From the NCBI GenBank assembly GCA_900538385.1, contig UWSO01000016.1, forward strand, positions 1 to 48,844: a stretch of DNA of 48,844 nt, written 5' to 3'. This stretch comes from an uncultured Porphyromonas sp. Its GTDB lineage: Bacteria > Bacteroidota > Bacteroidia > Bacteroidales > Porphyromonadaceae. The notes beneath the pieces were generated by a model. The model saw only the letters and a program-made list of their open reading frames with translations, did not search any database and was not told where the DNA came from. Positions 1 to 8,425 of this stretch are shown here, in pieces; the stretch's first letter is position 1, and every line of letters begins with the position of its first letter. Both the position numbers and the translations under genes were made by a program.

Positions 1-329
1 ATCAACTGCAGTGGGATACGCTCTTGACGCAGTTTAAGCATCGCTATGCGAGTTACCTAACGGCTCAGCTCAACGAGTGGCAAGCTAGACAGCAGAGCCT
101 GCAGGAGCATCGCAAGATTACGACCACGCAGCGCACGCAGATAGAGCACCTAGCGCAGATCATTCGCGCAATGGACCCGCAGACGGTCCTGCAGCGTGGC
201 TACGCTATCGTGCACCACAAGGGCGATCTGGTCAAAAGCCCCTCGCAGCTTCGTGAGGGCGACGACATAGAGCTTCGTCTAGCTGAGGGTACGCTCTCGG
301 CTACGCTAAGCCAATTGAAAGAACCATAA
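1..329 (+). CDS. xseA: Exodeoxyribonuclease VII large subunit, C-terminal part (partial)
   Basis: End of the large subunit of exodeoxyribonuclease VII, the cytoplasmic XseA-XseB enzyme that degrades single-stranded DNA to short oligonucleotides. The window opens inside the gene, so only about 109 codons remain (reading frame from base 3). They cover the end of the long helical region, then the family's typical closing block with DPQTVLQRGYAIV and GDDIELRLAEGTL. The catalytic part and OB fold lie outside the window. No xseB follows; a lipoprotein gene starts 18 bp downstream on the same strand, so the two are probably co-transcribed. The family call is secure; nothing can be said about the start. 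Confidence 0.9.
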   Translation, partial: QLQWDTLLTQFKHRYASYLTAQLNEWQARQQSLQEHRKITTTQRTQIEHLAQIIRAMDPQTVLQRGYAIVHHKGDLVKSPSQLREGDDIELRLAEGTLSATLSQLKEP

Positions 330-347
330 CAAAGCATTTTTCAGATC

Positions 348-1829
348 ATGAGAAAGACCTTTAATTATACACTTTACGGTGCGCTGCTTCTGCTCCTCGT
401 GGGGAGCCTGTCAGCTTGCCGTGTCAAGCAGCAGGCGCAGCCAGGTGGCGTGTCGACGCTTGCTGTCGTAGGGCTCAATGATATCCATGCCAACATTGAC
501 CAGTTGCCCCGCATCGCCTTTATGGTCGACAGTATGCGGGCGATCTATCCCAATCTGCTCCTGCTAGCTGCGGGAGACCTACAGACGGGCAACCCGATCA
601 ATGACAACTTCCAGCCGAAGGGGCTACCGATCATCGAGCTGATGAATGAGATGCGCTTTGACGCCTCGGCTTTGGGAAATCATGAGTTTGACTTGGGGCA
701 GCACGGGCTGGGAGACATTTCGCATCGTGCGAAGTTCCCTTTCCTCTCGGCCAACGTCTTCCCATCGCCCTCTTATGGCATTGCTCTGAAGCCCTACAAA
801 ATCTTCACGATGCCTGACGGTACGCGGGTCTCTGTCGTGGGGCTACTTCAGCTGAGCAAGCTAGGCATCCCCGAATCGCACCCGAAGAATGTACGGGGCG
901 TAGCTTTCACTAAGCCACTAGAAGAGGTTAAGAACTACCGCTACTTGGCGGGTTGCTCGGATCTGCAGATAGCTGTGACGCACATTGGAGTGCAGGAGGA
1001 TACGATACTGGCTCGGGTGGCTCCCTACCTAGATCTCATCGTGGGCGGACACTCGCACACGCTCATCGATCACCCGAACGACCTGCACTCGTCCGTACCC
1101 ATCGTGCAGTCTGGCTACAAGGCGCACTACATCTCCCTCGCATTGATACGACATAGAGGTGGGCAGGTGCTCTCGCACCAAGAGATGCTTCTCCCAGCCG
1201 ACCCGCACGCTGGTGGGGTCAATGAGAAGATGCAGCGCATGGTGGAGGGTTATAATGCTAATCCGCTCTTTGCGCAAGTGGTGACAACCAATCCGAAGCC
1301 TATCCAAGACAAATATACGCTGGGTGCTATCTTTGCCGATGCGCAGCGCTGGTATAGCCATGCGGACTTTGCGATGCAAAACCCAGGCGGCGTACGTATC
1401 GGTGAATTGCCCCAAGGCAATATTACGCTCAAAGATATTCTTCGTCTAGACCCCTTTGGCAACGAGCTGACCGTGCTCACGATGACGGGACGACAGCTGA
1501 AGGAGTTTTTCCTCCATGCCTGGACGACCGATAGCAATGCGCCAGCTCACACGTCGGGGCTACGGGTGGACTACCAGCTTGACGACACGGGCGTACTGCT
1601 CGACTGCACCGTCTATCCCGCTGGTAGCGACACTCCGGTCGATCCAGACAAGCTCTACACGCTAGCCACGAGCTCGTACGTGCAGGCGGCCTACACCTAC
1701 CAAACTTCGGCTCCTGACAAGAACCAAGGCATCACGACTGCCGAGGTGATCGTCCAGTACCTCAAGTCACTTCCCGAGATGCCCCAGGTGGACTACAAGA
1801 GTCGCTACAACATCCGCGTGACCCGCTGA
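348..1829 (+). CDS. 5'-nucleotidase/UshA-type metallophosphatase lipoprotein
   Basis: Predicted envelope-anchored nucleotidase or related phosphohydrolase that would release nucleosides and phosphate from nucleotides outside the cytoplasm. The N-terminus is a lipoprotein signal with lipobox LSAC (Cys24). A calcineurin-like metallophosphoesterase domain follows (about residues 38-280) with metal-binding motifs NDIHAN (D45, H47), GD (D77), GNHEFD (N111, H112), THIG (H212) and GGHSH (H235, H237). A 5'-nucleotidase C-terminal domain occupies about 310-490, with MQNPGGVRIG and LDPFGNELTVLTMTG. The 493-residue length fits a fused two-domain enzyme; some Bacteroidetes split these domains between two genes. 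It starts 18 bp after xseA. Substrate specificity cannot be read from the sequence. Confidence 0.88.
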   Translation: MRKTFNYTLYGALLLLLVGSLSACRVKQQAQPGGVSTLAVVGLNDIHANIDQLPRIAFMVDSMRAIYPNLLLLAAGDLQTGNPINDNFQPKGLPIIELMNEMRFDASALGNHEFDLGQHGLGDISHRAKFPFLSANVFPSPSYGIALKPYKIFTMPDGTRVSVVGLLQLSKLGIPESHPKNVRGVAFTKPLEEVKNYRYLAGCSDLQIAVTHIGVQEDTILARVAPYLDLIVGGHSHTLIDHPNDLHSSVPIVQSGYKAHYISLALIRHRGGQVLSHQEMLLPADPHAGGVNEKMQRMVEGYNANPLFAQVVTTNPKPIQDKYTLGAIFADAQRWYSHADFAMQNPGGVRIGELPQGNITLKDILRLDPFGNELTVLTMTGRQLKEFFLHAWTTDSNAPAHTSGLRVDYQLDDTGVLLDCTVYPAGSDTPVDPDKLYTLATSSYVQAAYTYQTSAPDKNQGITTAEVIVQYLKSLPEMPQVDYKSRYNIRVTR

Positions 1830-1980
1830 GGTGTCCCCCTTAGGGTGGAGCACGATACAGAATGAGTTCGTCGATCCCACTATCAAAGAAATCGGCCAAT
1901 TCCTCGGGAGAGATTGGAATCAGCGGAGATGTAAGAGTCTCTGAGTGCGGTTATAGCGCCGTATTATGATGACTTATTCG

Positions 1981-1988
1981 TACATTTG
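1981..1988 (+). promoter_or_regulatory. Bacteroidetes -7 box (TACATTTG) for the DUF488 gene
   Basis: TACATTTG matches the TAnnTTTG -7 consensus and lies 40 bp before the DUF488 start codon. No convincing TTTG -33 element is found 19-21 bp upstream. Confidence 0.5.
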
Positions 1989-2014
1989 CCTTTAACCACG
2001 AGTGAATTCACCTT

Positions 2015-2022
2015 AAAGGAGA
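2015..2022 (+). promoter_or_regulatory. Strong Shine-Dalgarno site of the DUF488 gene
   Basis: AAAGGAGA lies 6 bp before the ATG. A strong Shine-Dalgarno site is unusual among the neighbouring genes, which mostly lack one. It fixes the start codon and is in line with an imported gene. Confidence 0.6.
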
Positions 2023-2028
2023 CAAGAC

Positions 2029-2400
2029 ATGATGAATGAATTGAGATACAAGCGAATCTATGAGACTCCAGTTGAAGCAGACGGTTTTCGTGTTCTTGTG
2101 GACAAACTATGGCCACGAGGGATGAAAAAGGAAAATGCTAAAATTGATCTATGGGCTAAGGAGATCGCACCATCAAATGAACTTCGAAGATGGTTTTCCC
2201 ATACTCCTGAAAGATATGATGAGTTTAAACAGAGATACAGACAGGAATTGTTCGAGAACTCAGCGTCACAGGAGTTTAAAGATTTGTGTGTGCAGAAGTT
2301 GCACGACCATAACGTGACCTTGCTGTATGGCGCAAAAAACGAGAAATATAATCATGCTGTTGTTTTGAAAGAATGGTTGGCAGAACAGATGCATCAGTAA
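2029..2400 (+). CDS. DUF488 (YeaO-like) protein
   Basis: Small cytoplasmic DUF488-family protein of 123 residues, close to the family's usual size. The biochemical function is not established. Family features seen are KRIYE near the start, the DGFRVLVDKLWPRGM block (about residues 18-33), the acidic-tryptophan stretch LWAKEIAPSNELRRWF (about 41-57), and a C-terminal segment with VTLLYGAKNEKYNHAVVL. The gene stands alone between two operons, has its own promoter and a strong Shine-Dalgarno site, and is visibly AT-richer than its neighbours, as are the flanking 200 bp on each side. These traits suggest acquisition by transfer. A long opposite-strand reading frame overlapping its 3' part has no recognisable content. 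Confidence 0.85.
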   Translation: MMNELRYKRIYETPVEADGFRVLVDKLWPRGMKKENAKIDLWAKEIAPSNELRRWFSHTPERYDEFKQRYRQELFENSASQEFKDLCVQKLHDHNVTLLYGAKNEKYNHAVVLKEWLAEQMHQ

Positions 2401-2424
2401 GAAACAGTTGATGCGTTTGAGACT

Positions 2425-2564
2425 GGGGACATACATGAGGCAAACAAATGTGTAATCTATGATCATAATGACTGTGTGAGATATGCAGTCAAAATGTAGC
2501 TTCTCCCTCAGCATCTCAAAACAGGAATTAGCCGTTATAATGCGCCAGTCCTGCCTATGTCCCC
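2425..2564. repeat. Possible small inverted-repeat element downstream of the DUF488 gene
   Basis: GGGGACATA at the left and TATGTCCCC at the right form an inverted pair about 140 bp apart. The similarity continues imperfectly inward (GAGGCA against TGCC after a 5-base shift). The interior is AT-rich and encodes nothing recognisable. This could be a degenerate MITE-like element or a chance pair; no target-site duplication was identified. Confidence 0.25.
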
Positions 2565-2573
2565 TTACTTTCG

Positions 2574-2581
2574 TATATTTG
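2574..2581 (+). promoter_or_regulatory. -7 box (TATATTTG) for the arginine decarboxylase operon
   Basis: TATATTTG fits TAnnTTTG and lies 44 bp before the decarboxylase ATG. It sits just outside the possible inverted-repeat element. No clear -33 TTTG is present. Confidence 0.5.
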
Positions 2582-2625
2582 CCCACGCAAATTAGATATT
2601 CCCTAACTCATAAATAACTATCACG

Positions 2626-3180
2626 ATGAGCAACAAGTACTACGGGAACTTGATCCCCAATACATTCTTTACGACTAAAGGAAGCGGTGAGTCCGACCTT
2701 GAGAAGCATGCTGGCTCCTACCATATGGCACTCTACGATGCGGGTATCGCCGACTATAATATAATGGTCTACTCCTCCGTCCTGCCAGCGACGGCTCGGC
2801 TCGTTTCGCCTGATGAGGTGGATATGCCTCCCTTTGGCTCAGAGCTCAAGACGATCATGTCTGTCTCGCACGGTATCCAAGATGAGTTCGTCAGTGCCGG
2901 CGTCGTCTACGCCTGGATGTACAAGGATGAGAACTTCGACGAGAAGGCTGGAGGCCTCGTCTGCGAGGTGAGCGGTCGCTACCGTATCGAGGAGCTGGAG
3001 TCTCGTCTGATACGTGTCATCAACGATCTGCACCAGAACACATACAGCCAGTACTACCTCGGTGAGCTCAACTTCATCACGGAGGGTATCACGGTGACCA
3101 AGCGCTACGGTACGGCACTGGCAGGCCTTTGCTTTGTGGACTTCGTGCTTCCTGAGTCTCCTATGAAGGATGAGGATTAA
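2626..3180 (+). CDS. pdaD: Pyruvoyl-dependent arginine decarboxylase
   Basis: Converts arginine to agmatine and CO2, a first step to polyamines, in the cytoplasm. The family uses a pyruvoyl group made by self-cleavage of the proenzyme instead of pyridoxal phosphate. The expected cleavage pair is Ser50-Ser51 within VYSSVLPA, aligning with the Ser-Ser of the archaeal enzyme; Ser51 would become the pyruvoyl residue. Glu114 in GGLVCEVSG aligns with the active-site glutamate. The 184-residue length is somewhat longer than the archaeal form. It leads a short operon with rpiB (26 bp) and a small membrane protein. Identity is well supported; arginine as substrate is by family. Confidence 0.88.
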   Translation: MSNKYYGNLIPNTFFTTKGSGESDLEKHAGSYHMALYDAGIADYNIMVYSSVLPATARLVSPDEVDMPPFGSELKTIMSVSHGIQDEFVSAGVVYAWMYKDENFDEKAGGLVCEVSGRYRIEELESRLIRVINDLHQNTYSQYYLGELNFITEGITVTKRYGTALAGLCFVDFVLPESPMKDED

Positions 3181-3206
3181 TCCAAACGATATAGAGAAAT
3201 AGTCTT

Positions 3207-3644
3207 ATGAAACTAGGTATTTGCTCAGACCACGCTGGCTATCAGCTCAAAGAGCAGGTCAAGGAGTGGCTCGCAGCCATACAGATCGAGTGTGTCGACT
3301 ACGGTACTCATTCGGAGGAGCGCTGTGACTATCCAGACTATGCGCACCAGCTTGCTTTTGCCATACAGATGGGAACGGTAGATCGTGGTATCGCTATCTG
3401 CGGTACGGGCAATGGCATGGCTATGACGCTCAATAAGTACAACGTCATCCGTGCTGGGCTCGCTTGGAATGAGGATATTGCTAAGCTCATCCGGGCGCAC
3501 AATGATGCTAATGTACTGGTCATGCCAGCACGCTTCATAGAGACTGCGGAGGCTGAGCGCTGTCTGCATGCGTTCCTCGACACCCCCTTCGAGGGTGGTC
3601 GTCACAAGGAGCGGATCGACAAGATGGTGCTACCCACCTGCTAG
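3207..3644 (+). CDS. rpiB: Ribose-5-phosphate isomerase B
   Basis: Interconverts ribose 5-phosphate and ribulose 5-phosphate in the non-oxidative pentose phosphate pathway (cytoplasm). The 145-residue protein has the LacAB/RpiB fold signature: GICSDHAGYQLKE at the N-terminus, DYGTHS, and the active-site loop ICGTGNGMAM, whose Cys65 aligns with the catalytic cysteine of the E. coli enzyme. NKYNVIRAGLAWNED and LVMPARFI follow as in the family. It lies 26 bp after the arginine decarboxylase and 19 bp before a small membrane protein, so the three are probably co-transcribed. Some homologues act on allose or galactose phosphates, but the context gives no reason to prefer that. Confidence 0.93.
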   Translation: MKLGICSDHAGYQLKEQVKEWLAAIQIECVDYGTHSEERCDYPDYAHQLAFAIQMGTVDRGIAICGTGNGMAMTLNKYNVIRAGLAWNEDIAKLIRAHNDANVLVMPARFIETAEAERCLHAFLDTPFEGGRHKERIDKMVLPTC

Positions 3645-3663
3645 GGGCTTCTGACGCTGAGCG

Positions 3664-4152
3664 ATGGAGGCTCTAGAGATCTTTTTTCTATCCATAGCGA
3701 TAGGTCTGATCGTGCATCTGCTCGTCCGCTGGTCGGAGCGACAGAAGGTTCGTAAGAAGGACGGCGCTACAGAGCAAGGCTCGCAGACGACTGGGGAGAC
3801 TGCTCTAGGCTCTGCCCTTGGCGAGGTGGAGCGCGAACTGAGAGAGTCTCTCTCTGGCGAGTCGGACACGAGTCGCTGTGCTGATGATGCGTCCGCTTGT
3901 GCCAGCTGTACGGACTCTTGCTCCGAAGCGGAGAGAGTGATAAGACGAGCCCCCCGAATCGTCTACTACGATGACGAGGAGCTGGACGTACTGGCGCATC
4001 GTCCTATAGAGAGCTACACGGATGCGGAGCTGGCGATGCTCCGCGAGGTGGCCGAGACGCTCCTCGAGACCGACTATGAGGGGTGGCTCAAGAGTCTCTC
4101 GATGCGTGGTATCTTGCTACCGCCCGAGATCTTACAACTGGTCACTCCGTAG
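3664..4152 (+). CDS. Small membrane-anchored Cys-rich protein of unknown function
   Basis: I do not recognise a defined family. The 162-residue protein has one N-terminal hydrophobic segment (about residues 5-21, IFFLSIAIGLIVHLLV), then basic residues, which suggests an N-out anchor with a cytoplasmic body. A low-complexity polar linker follows. A cysteine cluster has C72, C79, C82 and C86 (C-x6-C-x2-C-x3-C). The acidic patch YYDDEELD is at about 101-108, and a helical C-terminal domain ends GILLPPEILQLV. The layout of one membrane segment followed by a Cys cluster resembles FeoB-associated Cys-rich proteins, but no feoB is nearby and the C-terminal part is extra. Metal or Fe-S binding is a guess. 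It is third in the decarboxylase-rpiB operon. Confidence 0.65.
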   Translation: MEALEIFFLSIAIGLIVHLLVRWSERQKVRKKDGATEQGSQTTGETALGSALGEVERELRESLSGESDTSRCADDASACASCTDSCSEAERVIRRAPRIVYYDDEELDVLAHRPIESYTDAELAMLREVAETLLETDYEGWLKSLSMRGILLPPEILQLVTP

Positions 4153-4249
4153 GGCGCATAGTACAATATATATAAGGTCTGGTGCGTTTGTGAGAGTAGG
4201 GGATTGTAGCATAGATACGCTCCCTAAGGATTAGAACTTAATTGTAAGC

Positions 4250-7200
4250 GTGGCAGACAGAGACAGATCTTATCGTGGTAAGCTACCACTGCGCACTAAG
4301 TATTGTCTAGGCGTAGTGGTAGCTTTGCTGTGCGTCTTGGGTAGCGCTGTGGGCTGTAGCACCAAGCGCAACGATAGTGCTTCGCGCTTTTACCACAATC
4401 TGACCACACGCTACAACGTCTATCACAACGGTCAGCTAGCTTTCAACGAGGGCTACAAAGCGCTCTACCACGACCTTTCGGAGAGCTACACTGAGCTGCT
4501 GGTGCCTGATCCTATCACACGCACAGCGGGACAGGAGTCGTCGGAGGAGACAGCCGTGGGCGGTTCGCTAGGTAAAGCGATCGAAAAGGGACAAAAGGCG
4601 ATCCGTGAGCACTCAATTCGTACGAAGCCAAAGATTTCGCGAGAAGACCTCCTGCGCAATCCGAAGAAGAAGGCTTTTTACAACAAGATGGAGTACAACC
4701 CCTTCCTGCACAATGCCTGGATGATGGTTGGGGAGGCGCAGTTTTACGGAGGGCACTTCATGGAGGCGCTGGCGACCTTCTCCTATATGACGCGGCTCTA
4801 CAGCACGGAGGATAAGGTGCGGGACGAAGCGCGCATCTGGCAGGCTCGCTGTTATCTTGCCTTGGGCTGGGTGGACGAAGCGAACGAGATACTGAACAAC
4901 CTACCCGAAGATGGCGTCTACAAGAGTCGTAGCAAGATCTATCCTTTAGCGGAAACAGAGCGGGCTCTCAAGCAGGGCGACACACTCTCAGCCATATCTT
5001 ACCTGCAGCAGACGATCGATCGCAAGCCGATCAAGGCTCAGCGAGCCAGACTCTACTATCTCTTAGGGCAGCTCTACAGCAATGAAGGTCGGAGAAGCGA
5101 AGCCTCTCAAGCTTTCGGGCGTGTAGTACGTCTGGCACCACCTTATCCGCTGGAGTTTGCCGCCACGATGCGTCGCCTAGAGATCGAGGCGCAGGGCAAT
5201 CCGCAGCGAGTCATCCGCCGTCTAGAGCGTTTGGCGCATAGAGATAAGAACAAAGAGCTCGTCGATCAGATATATCTCACGCAGGGACGCCTTTACCTAG
5301 CGATCCCCGACACGACGCATGCCGTCACCGCCTTCACGCATGGGGTGGAGCAGAGTACGCAGCGCAGCTTCGACTATATGCTTTGTCAGCTTCACTTAGG
5401 CGATATTTACTTAGCGCAAAACAACTACCTCAAGGCTCAGGAAGCGTACGCTGGCGCAGCGGGTGTGATCGAGAAAAGCCATCCACGCTACGAGGCGGTG
5501 ACCAAGCTCTCGGCCGATTTAGACCAGCTAGTCTCCTTTGCTCAGCAAGTCTACGAACAGGACAGCCTGCGGCGCGTTGCGGCACTCCCAGAGGCGGAGC
5601 GGTTGGCCTATGCGGACAGTCTCATCACGGCTTACAAGAAGGCGCAGGAAGAGGCACGCAAGCAAGAGTTACTCGCTGAGCAACAAGGACAAAACGAAGC
5701 GCTTAACCAGCAAGCTGACATCAATATGCCTGGCGGCGGTCGCCCTGGCGGTGTCGGTACGCCTCCCCCGATGGCGGGTGGTGGCAATGGCAAGAGCTAC
5801 TTCTACAATCCTACGCTAGTGGCTCAGGGTAAGGACCTCTTTGAGCGCAAGTGGGGCAAGCGTCCACTGGCGGACGACTGGCGGAGACGTAATAAGCAGA
5901 TCTCCTTTGATGCAAGTGACCCCACAGCTCAGATGGGTGAGACTGGCGAAGCACCCGCTGACTCATTGTCTTCAGTGGCATCTCCTACGGACAGCCTCAC
6001 CTCGTCTACCGATAGCTTACCCGCAGACCAAGATCCCCTCCAGCGGGAGTATTACCTCTCCAAGCTCCCCACCACGCCCGAGCAGATTGCCGCTTCAGAT
6101 GAGATTATTCAGACGGCGCTGGTCGGTATGGGCAAAGCGTTCAACGAGCAGATGGAGCGCTTCGAAGAGGCGGTCAAGAGCTACGAAGACCTACTCAGTC
6201 GCTACCCCGAGTACGCCGACAGAGCATCCATATACTACACGCTCTACATGCTCTATCAGCGACTAGAGCGGGCAGACCTAGCTGAGCCGTGGCGACGCAA
6301 GTTGCTCGCGGAGCTGCCCGAAGACCCACTTGCCGTCACACTACAAGATCCTAACTACATAGCCAAGCTACGCGCCAACATCGGGGCTGATGAGAGACTT
6401 TACGACCAAGCCTTCAACGCCTACTTAGCTGGCCGATCACGAGAAGTGCAGCGACTGTATCGTGAGACGGCGGAGTCCTATCCGCTCTCAGAGACCTTGC
6501 CGCAGTTTGCCTTTGTCAATGCGCTCAGCTATGTCTTGCAGGGTGACGAAGCCGCCTTTAGAAAGGGGCTTGAGTCGCTCACCACATCTTATCCTAAAGA
6601 GGAGGTCGCCGTCCTCGCTCAGGAGATGCTCCAGCGTCTGTTGCGTGGAGCGCACATCGCTCAGGGTGGCTACCAAGGCATCGCTTGGGATCTGCGCATT
6701 GCGTCGCAGGATAGTGTCGCGGGGACATTGGCGGAGCAGCCTTTTACCATTGGAAAGCGTAGCGACAAGTACCAGGCTCTGCTCATCGTGCCACAGCGAG
6801 GTGACGCTTTGGAGCGCTCTCTGCGCTTCGCCGTCGAGAGCTTCAACTACGCTCAGTTTACCGACTACATCCTTCCCGTAGCCTTCGCACCCTCGGAGCA
6901 TGAGACCCTCGTGACCATCAGCGACCTCCCCACGGCCACTGTCGCATGGCAGTACGTGACTCGGGCTTATAGTCCTGAGGGCTATCTCTCCGCTTTGGAC
7001 AGTTCGGCGTTGCTCCTCGTCATGACCGACGATAACTACCGTCAGGTCGCTACGGGCGCTAAGAGCATCGGTGACTATATGACCTTCGTGGCTGATAGCT
7101 TGCTCGACCTTTACCCCGCAGCGCACTATCTCATAGACCGCTGGCTCCTTCTCACAGGCTCGCAAGATGAGAAACCCGATACGGTTGCTTCGCCCGCCAT

Positions 7201-7696
7201 GATGCCTGTCGTCGATAAACCGATCACCTTTGAGATAGATCGCTCACAAATTGCTCTGCCAGCGGTGGAGCTGCAGCTGGACAGCTTACTGCAAAAGCCT
7301 GAGGAGACGATGCCCATAGAGGATCAACGCACCACGATCCAAAAGGCACGACAAGTAACTCCCGAAGACTTAAAGCAGATGGAGCGCGAGCGCAAAGCGC
7401 AAGAGCGTCAGGCGAAGCGTGAGCGTGAGGAGCAACTCAAGGAGCGTCAGCGCCAGCGCGATGCGGAGCTCAAGGCTCGTCGTGATGAGCAGCGCCGCCA
7501 GGAGCAACTGCGTCAGGAGCAGATCAAGCGTGTGGAGGCAGAGCGTCGTGCTCAGGAGAAAGCCCGCAAGGAGCAACTGCGCCAGCAGGAGAAAGAGCGT
7601 CAGAAGCGACTCAAGGCACTCGAAGAGGAGCGTCGTCGCAAACTCAAAGAGCGAGAGGCACAGCAAAAAGCGCAACAGCAGAAACAGCGCCGCTAG
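4250..7696 (+). CDS. porW: Type IX secretion accessory TPR lipoprotein, PorW/SprE family
   Basis: Member of the PorW/SprE family, outer-membrane-associated lipoproteins needed for type IX secretion in Porphyromonas and for gliding in flavobacteria. A hydrophobic signal (about residues 17-35) ends in SAVGC (Cys36). The family's hallmark CSTKRNDSASRFYHNLTTRY follows, then NVYHNGQLAFNEGY. The middle carries many TPR-like helical pairs (for example around 150-440 and 610-770). A Gly/Pro-rich linker lies near 495-515 and a Ser/Thr/Asp linker near 560-595. The last 125 residues are an Arg/Glu/Gln-rich coiled coil. At 1148 residues it is full length. GTG is the likely start. The stop codon abuts that of a convergent glycosyltransferase gene. 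Confidence 0.85.
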   Translation: MADRDRSYRGKLPLRTKYCLGVVVALLCVLGSAVGCSTKRNDSASRFYHNLTTRYNVYHNGQLAFNEGYKALYHDLSESYTELLVPDPITRTAGQESSEETAVGGSLGKAIEKGQKAIREHSIRTKPKISREDLLRNPKKKAFYNKMEYNPFLHNAWMMVGEAQFYGGHFMEALATFSYMTRLYSTEDKVRDEARIWQARCYLALGWVDEANEILNNLPEDGVYKSRSKIYPLAETERALKQGDTLSAISYLQQTIDRKPIKAQRARLYYLLGQLYSNEGRRSEASQAFGRVVRLAPPYPLEFAATMRRLEIEAQGNPQRVIRRLERLAHRDKNKELVDQIYLTQGRLYLAIPDTTHAVTAFTHGVEQSTQRSFDYMLCQLHLGDIYLAQNNYLKAQEAYAGAAGVIEKSHPRYEAVTKLSADLDQLVSFAQQVYEQDSLRRVAALPEAERLAYADSLITAYKKAQEEARKQELLAEQQGQNEALNQQADINMPGGGRPGGVGTPPPMAGGGNGKSYFYNPTLVAQGKDLFERKWGKRPLADDWRRRNKQISFDASDPTAQMGETGEAPADSLSSVASPTDSLTSSTDSLPADQDPLQREYYLSKLPTTPEQIAASDEIIQTALVGMGKAFNEQMERFEEAVKSYEDLLSRYPEYADRASIYYTLYMLYQRLERADLAEPWRRKLLAELPEDPLAVTLQDPNYIAKLRANIGADERLYDQAFNAYLAGRSREVQRLYRETAESYPLSETLPQFAFVNALSYVLQGDEAAFRKGLESLTTSYPKEEVAVLAQEMLQRLLRGAHIAQGGYQGIAWDLRIASQDSVAGTLAEQPFTIGKRSDKYQALLIVPQRGDALERSLRFAVESFNYAQFTDYILPVAFAPSEHETLVTISDLPTATVAWQYVTRAYSPEGYLSALDSSALLLVMTDDNYRQVATGAKSIGDYMTFVADSLLDLYPAAHYLIDRWLLLTGSQDEKPDTVASPAMMPVVDKPITFEIDRSQIALPAVELQLDSLLQKPEETMPIEDQRTTIQKARQVTPEDLKQMERERKAQERQAKREREEQLKERQRQRDAELKARRDEQRRQEQLRQEQIKRVEAERRAQEKARKEQLRQQEKERQKRLKALEEERRRKLKEREAQQKAQQQKQRR

Positions 7697-7705
7697 TTAG
7701 CGCTG
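7685..7705. terminator. Short hairpin spanning both convergent stop codons
   Basis: CAGCGC and GCGCTG form a 6-bp stem. The 9-base loop holds the porW stop (TAG) and, on the other strand, the glycosyltransferase stop (TAA). It has no U-tract, so terminator activity is uncertain, but it is the only structure between the two genes. Confidence 0.3.
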
Positions 7706-8425
7706 ACGGCAGAAGAGGAAGCTGACGTGTCGTGTTAGGGCGGTGAACCAACCGTACCTCCGAGCCATGATGCGGAGCCGCTCGAGGAGCGAGGCGCGAT
7801 GGTTGCGTGTAGTGACCCCTTCGTTAAGGTAGTTGACGAGATAGTCGTCGATGCGGTATTGGCTATGGATAGCGTCGATGATCTTGATGCACCAGTCGTA
7901 GTCTGCGGAGTAGCGATAGCGCAGGTCGTATAGCGGAGCAAGCTTGCATCGTGGTATAAAGGCTTGGTGGCAGATGAGCATACCATTGGCAAAGGAGCGC
8001 TGCGTCAGCCGATGCGGTGGGCGCAACCGACGAGGATGGCGGTCTTGGTAAGCACCGTCTACAATCATCGTGTCGCCATAGAGAAGGTCTGGCTGGTGCG
8101 TCTCAAGAGCAGCGCAGACGGTGCGGACCGTGTCAGGCGTGCGGAGCGTATCGCCCGCATTGAGATACCAGATGTAGGTGCCGGTGGCATGGCGCAACCC
8201 CTTATTCATCGCATCGTAGAGCCCATGATCAGGCTCGGAGTGGACGGTAGCACGAGGGTAGAGCGTCTGGACGAGTGAGAGCGTTTTGTCTTGGGAAGCT
8301 CCGTCCATGACGAGGTACTCAAAGCTCTGGTCACTCTGCTCGGCAAGGCTACGCAGCGTGGGCGCGATGGTTGCCTCCGCATTGTAGCAGATGGTGATGA
8401 TGGTTAGTAGGGGCGTGGTCGTCAT
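7697..8425 (-). CDS. Glycosyltransferase family 2
   Basis: Predicted GT-A-fold sugar transferase (GT2), 242 residues, that adds a sugar from a nucleotide-sugar donor to a glycan or lipid acceptor at the cytoplasmic face of the inner membrane. The N-terminus TIITICYNAEATIAPTL is the classic GT2 start. VMDGASQDKT replaces the usual DGGSTDGT, WYLNAGD holds the metal-binding DxD-like position, and DYDWCIKI is the likely acceptor-side motif. It has no transmembrane segment. It overlaps the upstream GT4 gene by 4 bp, so the pair is translationally coupled and probably acts in one surface-glycan pathway. Donor and acceptor are unknown. Confidence 0.85.
   Translation of the reverse strand: MTTTPLLTIITICYNAEATIAPTLRSLAEQSDQSFEYLVMDGASQDKTLSLVQTLYPRATVHSEPDHGLYDAMNKGLRHATGTYIWYLNAGDTLRTPDTVRTVCAALETHQPDLLYGDTMIVDGAYQDRHPRRLRPPHRLTQRSFANGMLICHQAFIPRCKLAPLYDLRYRYSADYDWCIKIIDAIHSQYRIDDYLVNYLNEGVTTRNHRASLLERLRIMARRYGWFTALTRHVSFLFCRQR

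Noticed and set aside
2266..2586. 106-codon - strand frame opposite the DUF488 gene
   Set aside because: No recognisable content; it is antisense to a good gene and crosses the intergenic inverted repeat.
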